Of a DNA stretch of 64,000 bases, positions 1-15,955 are shown piece by piece. This DNA is from Hypoxylon rubiginosum. Taxonomy: Eukaryota > Ascomycota > Sordariomycetes > Xylariales > Hypoxylaceae. The first letter of the stretch is position 1. Every line of letters begins with the position of its first letter. Where the stretch lies: assembly GCA_902806565.1 (NCBI GenBank), contig CADCXA010000056.1, positions 1 through 64,000 on the forward strand, in the 5' to 3' direction. The translations under genes were made by a program, and so were the position numbers. A model generated the notes under the pieces. The model saw only the letters and a program-made list of their open reading frames with translations. It did no database searches and was not told the DNA's origin.

Positions 1-1577
1 ATTAATTTATAATTTCTAGTTTTTATTTATAATTAATTTTATATAATTATATTTAAAATATAAAATATTTAAAATCTAGGAATTTTAAAATTACTAGGAT
101 TAAATAATAATATTTATAATATAATATATTTTAAAATTTTTTAAAAGTTAAAAAATAATAATAATATATAAATAATTATTAAAAACTGGTAAAAAAATAA
201 TAAAAGATTATTATATATATATATATATATATAAAAAAAAAAAAATATTTATTAAAAAATTAAATTTAAAAATATCTATTAGAATATAATTATTTATAAA
301 AGTTTAACATTAATTAATATTAATAAAAATTATTAAGTTTATATATATAATATATATTCTTTTTACTTTAAATTAAAAACTTAATTAGATTTTAAAAATC
401 TTTTTATAATTAAAACTATATTTTTATAAATTTTTATAAATATTATTAATTAAAATTATAAAAAAAAAGTTAATAACTTTATAATAATTTTAAACTATAA
501 AATAATAATTAAAAGTAAAAGCGTTTTATTTTAATATTTTTAATGTTTATTTTAAATAATTATAATTTTTATAATAAATATAATTAAATAAATATAATTA
601 ATATTTTTTTTAAAAACTTTAAGTTTAGTTAATATTAGTTTAAAAATATTATTATTAATTAATTTTAATAAGGATAGTAATAATAAAGTTATTTATATAA
701 TAATAAAAACACTTTTAATTTTAATATATTTATTAGTATTTATATATATATATATATATTAATTATTATTTATTTATAATCGGTATTAATTAAAAAAAAT
801 CAAGGAAAATTAAAAAAGAAAAAAAAATATATTAATTTAATAAATATATTTATTACTGTTATTATTATAATAATAATTAATATAAATTTTATTAAAATAA
901 TTAAAAATAATTATATAATAATTAAAAATATTATTATTTTTTTTATAATAATTATAGGTTATTTTAAATAATAGAATAATATTAATTATAAACTTATAAA
1001 TAGTTAAAAAAATATTAAAATTTATAATTGGTAATATAAAAAATTAAAAAATATATATTTATAGTTATTAATATTAATAAAAGTTAATATAATTTTTTTA
1101 AAATGTTTAATTTAATTTTTATAAAAAGTCCGGAAAAATAAATATTATTTAACTAAAAGTTATTAATTTTGTTAATTATTAAAAATTAAAAAAAAATATA
1201 ATTTGGTTTTAAAAAAAATAAATTTTATATTTAAATTATTAATTATATTTATAAAATTATTATTAAAATGTATTTTTTTAATATAATTAAAATATTAAGT
1301 TAAATATAACTAATAATTAAAATTATTTTTAAAGTTAAATAAGAGTTTTTTAGGGATAAAATTAAATAATATAAAATTATTATTATATAAAATTAGAAAA
1401 TGTAAATAAATATTAAAAATTTAATTAAATGTTATTATTATATTTTAATTAAAACTGTTAACTTTTAATTAAGAATTATTATAGTTATTATTATTAATTT
1501 AATTTTAAGTATATTTATTATTTAATTAACAAAACGTAAAAAATAATATAATAAAAAATATTTCCGGTTTTTTAAAA

Positions 1578-1693
1578 TTATTATAAATGGTTTTTAAGTT
1601 ATTATAAATAGTTTCTAAATTATTATAAGTAGCTTTTAAATTAGTTTAAGTGGTTTTTAAATTTATTTAAATGGTTTTTAAGTTAATATAAGT
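1578..1693. repeat. Degenerate 21-bp tandem array, about 5.5 copies
   Basis: Five full units and one partial unit of 21 bp follow one another, each starting TTA (or a variant) and ending in a TTTTTAAG or TTTTAAA-like tail. Units differ by a few bases, mostly A/G and T/C. A 21-bp period is seven codons, so this may be the wreck of a coding repeat or a minisatellite. Confidence 0.6.
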
Positions 1694-4600
1694 TAAATAA
1701 TTAATATTATTATATATATATAATATTTTAAGTAATAATAAAAACTTATAAAAAACTATTAAAATTTAATAATAAAATTAATAATTAAAAAAAAAGTAAG
1801 ACTTTAATTAAAATTAATAAGTTAATTAATATAAGATTTTTAAAAAGTTTTATTAAATATAAATTAATTATAATAAGTTTATATTAATTATTTTAAAATT
1901 TAATTAGTTTTTTTTAATATAAAATAAATAAAAAATTAACATGTTAATAAATTTAGATATATAATTAGGATTTATAAAAATTAAAAATAAGTAATTAAAA
2001 CCGTATAATTTAAATAAATATAAGGTATTATAATATTATATATAAAAATAATTTTTAAAAATTATAAATTTTAAAAAAGTTTTATTTAAAATAAAATAAC
2101 TGTAAATAAAGTTAATAAAAAGTTATTAATATTAATAAAAAGCTAAAAATACTAGGAATTTAAATATAATATTATTTTTTATATATAATAAATAAAAGTT
2201 AAAGAATAAAATAAAAGGAAAATAAAAAAATTTTAAAGATATTATAAAAAAGTAAAAAAAACCGAGAAATATAATTAATTATAATTATTTATAAAAAGCG
2301 GGTTATAAATAATATAAACTAAATAAATTATATATAATATAATTATTATAAAAAGATAAATTATTTAATATTAAATAGAATTAATTAGAATTATAAATTA
2401 TTAAGTAATAATTTATTTAAAAAATATAATTTAGTTACTTATAAAATAAATAGTTTAAAAAACTAATTTTTATTAATTTAATTAATATTATAAAAGTTAT
2501 TAATTATTTATTAAAAAAGTTTAATTTTATTTGGTTATATTTTAAAAATTAGTTTATTATAAATAAGATTTAATATATTATAAATTTTATAAAAAACTTT
2601 TTATAATTTTTTAATAAAAAAATATCTTAGATTATTTTTTTATTAAATTTAATATAAAAGTTAATTAGTTTAAAAAATCTATTTTTTTTTTTAATAATAA
2701 ACTAAATATTTTAATATAAGTTATAACTTTTTTATAAAATATTATTTTTTAAACGCTTTTTTAAAATTTAAATAATTTTATTTTTAAAAAAAATAAAAAT
2801 TAAAATATTTTTAATTTATTATATAAAATATAAAACGGTTTTAATTATATAATTAAATGTTATATTTTATTTTATATAATTAATTTTATTAAAGTTTTAA
2901 ATTAAAGTTATTTCTTTTTTATAAAATATTTTAATAAAAATATTTTTTTTAATATTAGTTATTTTAAAAGTTTTTAACTTTTTTTTAATTATTTTAAATT
3001 TATTAGATTTTAAGCGTTTATTATAAAATTAAGTTATAAATTTAAAATAAATATTCTTATAAAAATTTTTTTTATAAAACACTAAAAAATCTTTAATTTA
3101 ATTTTATATTAATTAAAAAAACTTTTTTTTTTAATTAAATAATTTTAATAATATAAATTTATTAATAAAAACATTATTAATAAAATTAACTTTTAAGGTT
3201 TTAAATTTATATATAATATTAATAAAAATTAAACCGAAATTAACTTTTATTTTATATTAATTTTAATTCTTTTTTTTTTTCGTTTTTTTAATAACTTTTT
3301 AAATAATAATTTTTATAGTTTTAAAAAAATCATTATTTATTAATATATAAAAAATTATTTTATTTTTATTAAAACTATATTTAAAAATATTTATTAAACT
3401 AGCTTATATATTATTATAAAAATTATTAAAAAAGTTAAAAAAATCTATTTTATTAATTAATATTAATAATATTTATAAATTTATTTTATAAAATAAAATG
3501 TTTTTTTTTTTATTATTACTTATTTTTTTTACTATAAATCTTTTATAATTATTAATATAATTTTAATTATTAGTAACTAATAATTTTCCAAAATAAGTTT
3601 TAATTATATTAATTTTTTTATTTATTTTTTATTTAATTAATTAAATGTTAATAGTATTTTTATTAATATTTTTTTAAAAATCAAGTTACTTATTATTTTA
3701 AAATTTTTATAATAAAAACTTATTTTTATAAAAAAAATAAAGTTTAGTTTTAATAATAATTTAAGTAATATAAAAATATTTTTTATAATATAAATCAGGT
3801 ATTATAAGAATTAATTTTTAATTTAAATAAGATTTTTTATAACTTTTATAATTTTTATAAAAATATAGAATCTAAATTTTAATTATATTAAATAAATTCT
3901 AAATATTAAAAGCTTAAATTTTATTATATAAAATTTAATAATTAAATTAAATTATATTTTTATATTAACCATTATAATTATTTTATTTTTATTTTTATAT
4001 AGTTTTATTTTAATTAAAAATTAAAATAAAAATTAAATATATATAACTAAGTTATAATAAATAAAATTTTCTTATATATAAAAAAAACTTATATAAAAAA
4101 ATAATAATAAAAACTTTTTTTTACTAATTAAATTAACTTAAATAAAATTCTTTTAAATTTTAAGTTTTAAGTTTATTTTATTTATATTAGTAAGGTTTTT
4201 TTTATATTTTTTAATAATAAATTTAATAATATATATGAAAGTAAAATAAACTTATAATTTATTTAATATATTTTTAAATAAACTTATAAATCCTGGTATT
4301 ATTTAAGTTATTTCTTTTTAAATAATTAAAAATTATTTATTTAAATTAATTATAATTTTTTTAAATTAAAATTTTTAAACTTTATAATTAAAAAAAATGT
4401 TAATTTTAATAAATTTTAAACTTTTAATAAAATTAACAACTTTTAAAAACTTTTATAGAACTTTTTTAATATTATTATTTTTACTTTTAATATTAATATT
4501 AATAAGGTTTTTTTTAAAACTTATTTTTTATTTAATATTAAAAATTTAATTAAAGTTTTTTATTTAAAAAGTTACGTATATTTTAATTTAATTAAAATCC

Positions 4601-7053
4601 TTTTATATTTATTTTTTATAATAATAAATATATATATTTAAATTGTTAAAAATTAAATTATTATTTAAGTTTAAAGTAAAATTAATAATTAAATAAAAAA
4701 TATTAATTTAATTTAATTTTTTTTATAAATAAGGTTTTTATAACTCTTTTTTTTTTTATTTATTTATATTTTATAAAAGATTTTAATTTATATTTAATAA
4801 TATTTTATATAATAAATAACTAAGTTATTATTTAAATTACATTTTTTAATATAATTAAAAATATTTTTTTAATAAAAACTTCTTAATAATATATTTTAAT
4901 AATAATATATCTAGGGATTAAAATATTTATAAGTTTTATATTTTTTATTATCCTTTTTAAAATATATTTTTTATTTATATAATTATAATATAAAATATTA
5001 TTATTATTTAAATATTTAATTATTTTATAGCTTGTTATAAAATAAAAGGTATTTTTATAAAAGTAATAATTTTAAAAACTATAATTTAACTTTAAGTTTA
5101 TATATCTTAAATTAAATATTTACTAATAATTTAATAAGGTTTAACTAATTAATAATCTAGTTTAATTAATTTATAAATTAAAAAAAAAACTTTTTATATT
5201 TAATATATTAATTAATATAATAATTTTAACTTAATATAAATTTTAATTATTAAAATAAAAGTTAAAATTATAAAGCTTATTTTTTATATTTTTAATTTTT
5301 TTTTTAAGTTAATATTTTAAATTTTTATTTTAAAAAGTTATTTAATAAACTTATTAGTTTTATTAATTAAGGGTAATAAAAATAAGTTTTTTTTTATAGT
5401 AAACTTTAATAAAATTTAAATATTAATTTTAATTTTTTAAGTTTTTTAATTAATAATATTATTATTATTTTTATTATTTAAATTATATTTAATATAGTTA
5501 GTAATAATTTTATTTTTATTTATATTAAAGATTTATAAATAAAAGTTTATTTATTTAATTATCATTTTTTTAAAGTTTTTAAAGTTTATAGTTTTTAAGT
5601 TATTAAGGTTTTTTTTAATATAAATAATTAATTATTTTTTAATAATTAAAAATAAAAACTTTTATAATATATAAAAATAAACGTTATTATTAATTAATTT
5701 ATTTTATAATTTAACTTTAAATATAATAATTTTATAATTAAAAATTAAGTTATTAATTATTTTAAAAAAGTTTATATTTTTTATTTTTTTTTTTAAAATA
5801 TTAATTTAATCTTAAATTATTAAGTGTTATTTTAAATTAATAATATTAAAAGTTTTTTTAAGTTTATTTTTTATTTTTTTTTAAGTAGTATATTTAAAAA
5901 TTAAAACTTTAATTTTACGTTTAATTTTTAAGAAAAATATAAATTTAAAAACTTTAAAAATCTTAAACTAATTAATATATTTAAATTAAATAAAATATTA
6001 ATTAAAATTAGATAATTATTAAAATATATAAAACTTATTAAACTGGATATTTTTTTTGTTATTTTAGGTTTATAATAAAAAAAAATAAATATAAATATAT
6101 TTTTATATAACTTTTTTTTTAACTTATAATTTTTAAATTATTAATAACTATATTAATAATTACGGTTAGGTTTATATTATTTAAAATAATAAAGCCGGGA
6201 GTTAATATAACTATTAAAATAAAATTATTTTAAAATATAATAAAAAAGAAAATATTAAATAAAAGTTGTTTTTAAATAAAATTAATATTATAATTAACTT
6301 TAATTGGTTTTTTAAAAATGTTTTTAAAGCTTTAATCTTTTATATTAATAATAATAAAATTAACAAGGTTTATATTTAATTTTAAAATATTTAATAAATA
6401 TTTAAAAAGGTTTTTTTTAAAAAAAATAATTGAAAAAGTGGGTAATAAGTAATTTATTAATTATAAAAAAAAGTTATTAAGTGAAAAATTTTATTTTAAA
6501 AATATATATAAAATCTTTTAAATAACTTTTTTTGCTTTTATTTTTACACTTTTTAATAGGTTTTTTTAAAAGCGTAATATATTATTTTTAAAGTTTATAT
6601 TTTTTAAAATATTAATTAAATTATTAATTAAGTTATTAATAAGTAATTATATTTTTTATAAAAATGTTACTATTAATTTAAATAAGAATTTTATTATTAA
6701 AATAATAAGCTAAATTAATAAAATAAGTTTTATAAATATTTTTAAAGAATTTATTTTTTTAAAATATAAAATTTTTCTATTAGTTTTATTTAATATTTAA
6801 TTAAGTTAAAAATGGTTTAATTTATAAAATTAAAATTCTTAGTATTTTAAATAAATTTCTTTTTTTAAAATATATTAATATATATTTTTATATTAATATT
6901 TATAATATTAATTAAAATCTTTTAGTTTTATATTTTATAATATATAATTATTTAAGTGGTTATTTTAAATATAAACTTAGGTTTTTAAAAATTTTAATAT
7001 TTTAATTTTATTATTAAATATTTAAGTTTTAATTTATTAAATTTTTAAGTTTT

Positions 7054-7231
7054 AAATTTTATTATTAAATTTTATTACTAGGTTTTATTATTAAATTTTA
7101 TTATTAGGTTTTATTACTAGGTTTTATTATTAAGTTTTATTATTAAATTTTATTATTAAATTTTATTACTAGATTTTATTATTAAGTTTTATTATTAAAT
7201 TTTATTATTAAATTTTATTATTAGGTTTTAT
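7054..7231. repeat. 13-bp tandem array, about 13 copies
   Basis: Thirteen-base units of the form A-R-R-TTTTATTA-Y-T repeat head to tail about 13 times with little length variation. Differences between units are nearly all purine-purine or pyrimidine-pyrimidine, as expected if a G/C-containing minisatellite was decayed by C-to-T mutation on both strands. Confidence 0.7.
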
Positions 7232-10200
7232 AGTTTTAGTTTTTAAGTTTTTAGTTTTTAGGTTTTTAATTATAATATCTTAATAATTAAAATAAATACT
7301 TTAACTTAAAGTTTTTAATTATAGTTTTATTTAAAATAACGTTTAATTAGGTTTTTTATATTTAATAAATCCTATGGATTTTAATTATTTTATAATATTA
7401 AAATAATTTATTTATTAATTTAATAGTTTAATTAACGTAAATTTATAACGATTAATATAAAATAATTTAATTTATATTAAAATTTTAAACTTAAAACTTT
7501 TTTTAAAGTATTAAATTTTATTAAATATATAAGCTTTAATTTATAACGAAGTTTTTTAAGATTAATAATAATTTTTTAATAAAATATAAAATAAAATTCC
7601 TGGAATTTTTTATTAATTAAATTAAGGTTAATATAATTCTTTTAAAATTAAAGTTACAGGTTTAAGTTTTATAGTGGTTATTAATTATAATAAAATTTTT
7701 TTTTATATTAATAATCCTTAGCTTAAATAATAACTATATTATTATTTACTTTAAATTATATTTAATTTAAAAAATAACTTAAAAAACATTTTAATTAATA
7801 TATTTAAAATATTTTATAAAAAAGTATATATTTTTATAATACGTGGTTATTTAATTATATAAAAAACTTTATAAACCTTTTAAAAGAAAAAAATAAAAAA
7901 AATTTAGTTATAAAATAATTATATAATTTTTTATAAAACATTAATCGCTGTATTTTATTATATTAATTTAATAAAAATAATTATAAATATTAATATTAAT
8001 ATAAATATATAAAATTTTCTAAAAAACTTTTTTATTTTTTTAATTATAAATTTTATATTTTATTAATTCTTTTTTAATAAATTAAAACTTATAAATATTA
8101 AATTGTTTTTTATAATTATAATATATATTTTAATAATAATATTAATTAAATTATTAGATTATAATATTTTTTTAAAAAAACTAAATTTAATATATTTAAG
8201 TTTTAATTAATATTTTAAAAAAACTAAAATTATAAATAACTATATTATATATAATAATATATTATAACTTGTTAAATAATATTTTAATAATTAAAATTAA
8301 AATATATTAATAAAAAACAGTTATTTTTATAATAAAAACGTATATATTAAAATTATAAATAATATAAAAATATTATTATATAAAAAAATATATATTAAAT
8401 TTAATAAATTATTATATTTTAAATATATTAAATTATAAAATTATGAAAATATTAAGTTTAATATTAATAAAATAAATATAAAAAATAAATTTAAATTTAT
8501 TATACCTTATTATATATTATATGTTTTTTATATAATAATAATATAATATTTATTAATTATTATATATTATATTTATTTAATTTAATAATAAAATTAATTA
8601 TATATAATAATATTAAAATTTAATATAAAAATTAAATTATTAATTATTTTTTATTTTAAAATAATAAAATAATTATAATAAAACTTAAATATATAAAAGC
8701 TTTTAAAACTATTATTTTTAAACTATTAAAATATATTTTTAATATAATATAATAAAAATATATAAACTATAATATTTTTATTATATATATTTATATTAAT
8801 ATTTTTATTAAAATCTTTAAATATTTTTATTATATTTATAATTATATTAAATTTAAATATATAAAAACCAAAAAATATAAAATATATATTTTTAAGTTAA
8901 ATGTAATTTTTTATAAAAAAACCAATTAATATTATATATACTTTTATTAAAAATCTATAAAAATTAAAAAATACTTTAAATTTATTAATAAAATTAAAAT
9001 ATAATATATTTTAAATAAATTTTATATTAATTTATATTTAGTTTTAATAATATTTAAATTTATATTTATTATATATTTTTATTTTAAGTTCCGTATAAAT
9101 AAAATAAATATAATAAAAAAAAACTATTATTTTTATAATATTAATTATTATATTATTATTAAACTTATAATTTACAACTAATATTTAATAAATAATATAA
9201 TATTTATCTCACCTTTTTTAGAAAATTAGGTTTTAATATTTTAATTATAAAATATTCTTTTTAATTCGCTTTTAATTTTTAATATTTCTTTAAACTTATA
9301 GTTATAATATATATTTAATAATAAAAATATATTATTTTTTAAAATATATTTTTTATTTAAATATAATATAAATTTATTATATATTTATAGTAAATTTATT
9401 TTAATATTATTAACTTAATTATTATTAATTTAATTATACTTTTTATTTATTTAAATACTTTTTTATATTTATAAAATTAATATGTTTTTATTTTATTTAA
9501 TATATAAATTTATATATATATTTAATATAAAAATCTGTAACTTTATTTAAATTATTATTAATATTATAATAAAAACAAGATTATTTAATATATTAATAAT
9601 AAATTTAATTATTTGAAAATATAATAAGTTTTTTTCTTAATTAAATATATAAATATATATTTTTTAATATATAAATAAAACTAAATTAATAATAAATATA
9701 ATATAATTTAACAAGGTTATTAATAAATATTATAAATTAAAAACGTATATTTTTATTAATATTAAATAAAAATATATTTTTAATAAATATAAATAAATTA
9801 AAAAATATAAATTTAATATTTATAAATATTATAATATTATTCTTTAAATTAAAATTTAAATTATTTTTATTAATATATTTAGTTTTATATTTTAAATTAT
9901 TTAGTTTATTATTAAAGCTTTATATTTTTAACTACGTTATATAAATAAATATTAATTAACATTTTTTTTAAATTTAATAAAATCTTAACTTAATATATTA
10001 TAAATAAAAATAAATAACAGTAAAATTAATTAATTAATATTAATAATTATATTAATAACTTTAAAAAATTTTTAATAACTAACTTTTATTATTTTTAAGT
10101 AATAATAAATATTTATATTAATAACTATATATTTTACAACTTATTTTAATTAAGTTTATAAATATAATTATTATTATATAAAATTTAAATATAATACTTT

Positions 10201-11789
10201 TCTTATTTTAACATATATTAAATAAATATAATATATTAAATATTTTATTATATTTATTATAAATAATTAATAAACTATTTTTATTAATAATAATTTTATT
10301 TAATATTTCCTTATTATCCTTATTAAAAAATATAAAAAAAACTAGTATATTTTTATTAATAATTTTATTATATTTAATAATATTAATTATTTTTAAAAAA
10401 CTTAATATTAAATATATAATATATTTTATATTATTTTTAATATTATTATAATATATTATTTTTAAGTTAATAATTATTATTATAAAATATTTAAAATTTA
10501 TTAAATATAAGTAAAATAATTAATATAACTAATAATAAATATTTATTTTTATTATAATTTTTATTTTTAACCTTATTATTTTTTATATTATTTTTATTAA
10601 AATTATTATTATTTTTATTCATTTATTACTTATTATTAACACTTATTTTATTTAGTAAAACATTTTAATTAAGGTTAAATATAATATCTTTATAATTTTA
10701 AAAATACAAATAATAAATATTTTTATTATATTTTATATTAAATAATATTTTAATTTAAATATTTTTATTTTAACAATTAATATTAATATTTTAAAAAACC
10801 ATTATTATATTTAATATAAATATATAATAAAATCATTTTACTAATTATAAATATTTAATATATATAATACTTATTTTTAAAAAAAATATATTAATATATA
10901 ATTAAAGAAAAAACATAAAAGAAAATTTTTAATTATATTAATTTAACTATAAATATATAATATATCTAAATATTAGTAAAAAAATAATAAAGTAATATAA
11001 AAATATAATAATATAAAATATTATAATATTTTAATATTAATAAAATTAAAAAAACTAACTTTAAAATAATATATATATTATTTTATTAAAATATTTTTAA
11101 TAATAATATATAAATAAAAGTATTTAAATAAAGTAATAATTATATTATATTTATTATTTAATTAAGTTTAATATATTTTTTATAAAAGTATTTTTATAAT
11201 TTTAATATTAAATTATATTTATATTTTATTTTATTTAATTTAATTTTTATTTTATATATATAAACTTTAAAAATAATGTTTAAATTTATTATTATAATAA
11301 AAATAACAATTAAATTTAAATATAAAAATAAATATTATATTTTTAAGTTAAATATTAATAATTATATAAATAAATATTTTTTAAATAAAAGAATATATTA
11401 TATTATAATTATAATATTATTTTATTAATAAAAATTAATTTATATATATTTAATTTAAATATAATTATATAAAATTAAATATATTATAAATTATTATTAT
11501 TAAATTTAATATTTCTTAAAATATATTTAGTAATAATTTTTTTTTAAATATATTTATAAAAAATATAAAAAATATAATTATTATTAATTTAAAACTAATT
11601 ATAAGAAATATAAATAATAATAAGCAGATTAAAAAAAGTGGATCTTTTTATTTTTAATAAAATTATATTTATATATGTTTTTAATATTTATTTATAAAAA
11701 TATATATAAATTCGTAGTTAAATTATTAAATAATAATAAATTTATTAGTAAAATTAATAATATTAATTAAGTTAATAACAATATAAAAT

Positions 11790-11899
11790 TTAATAATAAT
11801 AATAAAAAGCGTGGCGATAATAAAAATAATAATAATAATAAAAGTTATAGTAATAATAAAAAATATAATAATAATAAATATATTAAAAACTATAAATAT

Positions 11900-11934
<35 letters not shown>

Positions 11935-11935
11935 T
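11790..11935. repeat. AAT/TAA microsatellite runs
   Basis: Several interrupted runs of AAT trinucleotides lie here. They produce an apparent open frame of mostly Ile, Asn and Lys on the plus strand, which is an artefact of composition and not a gene. Confidence 0.7.
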
Positions 11936-14900
11936 AAAGTTAATAAAATTAATAACGTTAATAATATTAAGGTTAATATTACCTAGTAATATATAATAAA
12001 AAAATTAAAAAAATAAATTAATATAATTTATTTTTAATTTATTAAAATAAATAACAATAAAATATATTATAAAAAAAATTTATTAAAAGTAAAAAATTAT
12101 TATAACTTTAAATTATAAAAGTATTTTATAATATTTAGATTATTTAATTTTATATTTTAAGTAATTATTATATAATATTTAAATATTAACACTAAATTAT
12201 AACTTTTTAAAAATATATAAAAATATTATTTAAACTATTAAAATAAAATTAAATATAAGTTTATTTTTAAGTAACTATATATATATTATTATAAAAATAA
12301 TTTTAATAAATTAATTAATTAATTATAATATTATATACTTTGTTTTATATTAAATTATTTAAAAAAAATTAACTAGCTTTTTAATTTAAATAATTAACTT
12401 AATAATAATATTATTAATTAGTTAAATAATAAATTAAATTTAAATATTTTTAAATAAATATATAATATTAATATATTTTAATTATTTAATATTAATAAAA
12501 TAATAAGTAATAAAAACTTACTTTTTTTTTTTTTATAGTAAATATATATTGGTTTAATAATAAAAATAATTTTATTAATTAAAATAAAAAAAATTAAAAA
12601 TTATAATATTAAATAATATATAAAATAAATAAAACTTTATTAGTTTAAAAGTTTTTAATAATATAAAAAGCTATTTAAATTATTTATATTAATATATACC
12701 TTTAAAAAATTTAAAAATATTAAATTAAATATATTTTTTTAGATTATATTTAACGTTAAAAAAAAAAAAAAATATTAAAAATAAATTTATATTTAAAATT
12801 AAAACCATTATTTAAATTAGATTTTAATTTATATAAAAACCACCTTTTTTTTTTTTTATAAAAACTAATATAATTTTAAGTACTTTTAAAATAAATATTA
12901 ATATAATTAAAAAAACTAATAATTAATATAACTTAATATATTATAATATAATTAAAACTAAAAATATAAATAAATATAAAAACAATAATAATAAAAAAAT
13001 CGATATTTTACGTTATTAACTTAAATAAAATAAAAGAGGTAAATTAATTTATATATTAAATAATTATTTTAAAAGTAATTTATTTAATTTATTTTTAAAA
13101 AATAATAATATAAAAAATAATATAATTAATAGTTTTAATTTTAATTTAAATAATAATATAATAAATAATTTAAATAATAAATTAAAATATTAACGATAAT
13201 ATATTTTATATATATTAAAGTTATTTTTTTAAAAACATTAAAATAACTTATAAAAAATATAGTTTATATTAAAAAAGTTTTATTAAAATATTTATTTATT
13301 ATTATTATAATTATTTAAAAGTTTAATTATAATTAAAAATAAATCTTAAAATATTTTTAATATTAATAATAACTTAAATAAAAAAGATAATATATATAAA
13401 AATAATAATAAAATTAATTAAATATAAAAGAATTAAATAAAAATAATAAATTATAAAAATATTAATTTAAAAAATAATAATAAAAAAATTAATATTAATA
13501 TTAATATTTTAAATAAATTATAAAGTTTTAACGTTTAATATTTAAAAAAGTTTAACTTATATAAAGCTGTTTATTATTAAAAAAATAAATAATAATAATT
13601 ATTATTTATTATTATTATATATTAAAGTTTATAATATTATATAATATTAATATATAAACTGTTATAAATAATATATATATATATAAATAATTATTATATT
13701 ATTAATTAATTTAATATTATTTTTATAATTATTATTACTTTTTATATTAAATATATTTTATTATATTTTATATATATATTATAAAATAATTAAGTAAAAA
13801 TAAAACTTATTTAGTAATATAATAAATATAAAATAATATATTATTAATTAATTCCTAATAAAACCCCCCCTTTAAATATATATTTTAAAATAAAATTTAA
13901 AGTGTGATTTTTATTTAATTTAATAATTTATAATATATTTATATTAATATATTAAATCTTAATGTTATATTTTTTATTAAAATTATATAAACGTTTAATT
14001 AAATTTATATATTTATTATTATTTATATTATTATTTAATATTAATTATATTAAATTATTATTATTAATATTTATTAAATATTATAAATATATATATTTTA
14101 AAAACTTATAATATTATTTAATAAATATAAATGTTTTTTAATTAAACGTTTTTAATTTACTTTTAAAATGTTTTAAATTATTATAAAGTTTTATTTTATT
14201 AAATTATTTTAATTAAATTAATAATTTTATATTAATTAATAGTTTAAAATAATTATTTAATATTTTTATTATATATTATATTATAATATTTATAAATTAA
14301 ATAAATATAAATAAATTTAATTAAATTATAATATATTTATAATAATATAAATATTATATTATATTATTAATTAAATATATTAATAAATATTAAATATTTT
14401 AAAATATAAAAAATATAAAATTAATTTAATTTATAAAGATTTTAATAAATATAAAAATTATAAATAATATATTAAAATTTTTAATTAAAATCTAAATTAA
14501 TTTATAAAATATTATTTTAATTATTATTTATAAATATATTTAAAGGATTTATAATTTTTTATTTATAAGATTAAAAATTAAAATAAAGTTTTTATTAATT
14601 ATAATATAAAAACATTTAATTATATTTATTTATTTTATTGTTTTAAAGGTGATTTTTTTTATTAAAATTATAATAAATATGTGGTATTTATTTAAAAAAT
14701 ATTATAAAAGCGGTTATTTATAATAAATTAAATAAATAATAAATTTATATTTTTTAATAACAAGTTTTTTATTTATTTAAATTTATATAAAGATAATTAA
14801 CTTAGTATATAAAATTATAAAAATATAAAAAAATTTAAGTTTTTTAAAGTGAAAAATAAGAAATATATATTTTAATATTTATTTAACGGTAAATATAAAA

Positions 14901-15955
14901 GGTTTTATTATATTTTTAAGAAAGATTAATTAAATTTTAAAATATATATTAAAAATATTATATTTTAAATTAATAAATAAATAATAATATATTTAAAACG
15001 TGTTATATTTTTAAATTATTTAATATTTTATATAAATCTATTAGTTAATTAACATTTTAAATAATTTAATATTAATATATTAAAATTTTTATTTAAATTT
15101 TATAATTTAAATTTTATAAAAAATATTATTTTATAAATAATAAACCACGTGTAAAAAAATTAATTTATAAACTAAAAATTAATTAATATAAGTTTAAAAA
15201 CATTTTAATTTATTATATTATATATTTAAAACTTTATTTTTAATAAGTTATTTAAAATTAATATTAATTTTATAATAAAAAAATTATAATAAATTATTAA
15301 AATAAATAAAAATTTAATAAAAATTTAATAGTTTTATATAATAAACTTATTATAATATATTATTTTATTTTATAATTTTTTTAATGTAAATTTTTTATAA
15401 TAATTTAAAAAAGATATAATAATTAAATAAATTAATATAACTTATAAAATTAAAAAAAAAAATATAAAATAAAAATACTTAATATAAAATTTTTTTAAAA
15501 AAAATAATATAAAAAAATTATTTTTTAATTAATAATTATTTTATAAATAAAAAGATTTTAAATATAAAACTTTTATTTAATAATAAAAGTTTATATTTTT
15601 ATATATAAATTAAATATAATAATATATTTATAATATAAAATAATTTTAAAATATAAAAAGGTTTATTAATATAAAACGATTTTATATTTTAAAAAATGGT
15701 TTTTTTAAAATATATTTTCTTATTATAATAAATTAATTATATTTAAAAAAAAACTAATCGTGTTTAATTAAATAAGCTAAGGTTATATAAAAGCTTTTAA
15801 AAACGTATATAAATTATAAATAATATAACCTATATAACTTTAAAAAGTTATAAGCTTTTTTTATTTTAAAAAAAAACCGAGTACGTTAAATACTTAGACT
15901 TTTAAACCGGTTGTACGGATTTCTAAGTTTACTTTCTAAATTTAATCGCGTTAAT

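Larger units (their letters stand above)
1..15850. repeat. AT-rich, gene-free block, probably RIP-mutated repeats
   Basis: The whole stretch is nearly pure A and T with isolated G or C bases. No open frame of meaningful length survives; the longest is a run of AAT repeats near 11.8 kb. By eye CpA and TpG dinucleotides are scarce while TpA is abundant, which is the footprint of repeat-induced point mutation, the fungal process that turns C:G into T:A in duplicated DNA. Normal composition returns over about 100 bp near 15.85-15.96 kb. The likeliest reading is a nest of old transposons turned into an AT isochore; a pericentromeric or subtelomeric position is possible. No transposon family can be recognised. 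The base counts were judged by eye, not computed. Confidence 0.85.

Noticed and set aside
11811..11996. Open frame of mostly Ile and Lys
   Set aside because: It is produced by AAT/TAA microsatellite in a mutated AT block and has no protein-like composition.
1..15850. AT-rich block as mitochondrial DNA or a NUMT
   Set aside because: No rRNA, tRNA or respiratory-chain coding sequence could be found, and the block joins nuclear genes directly.
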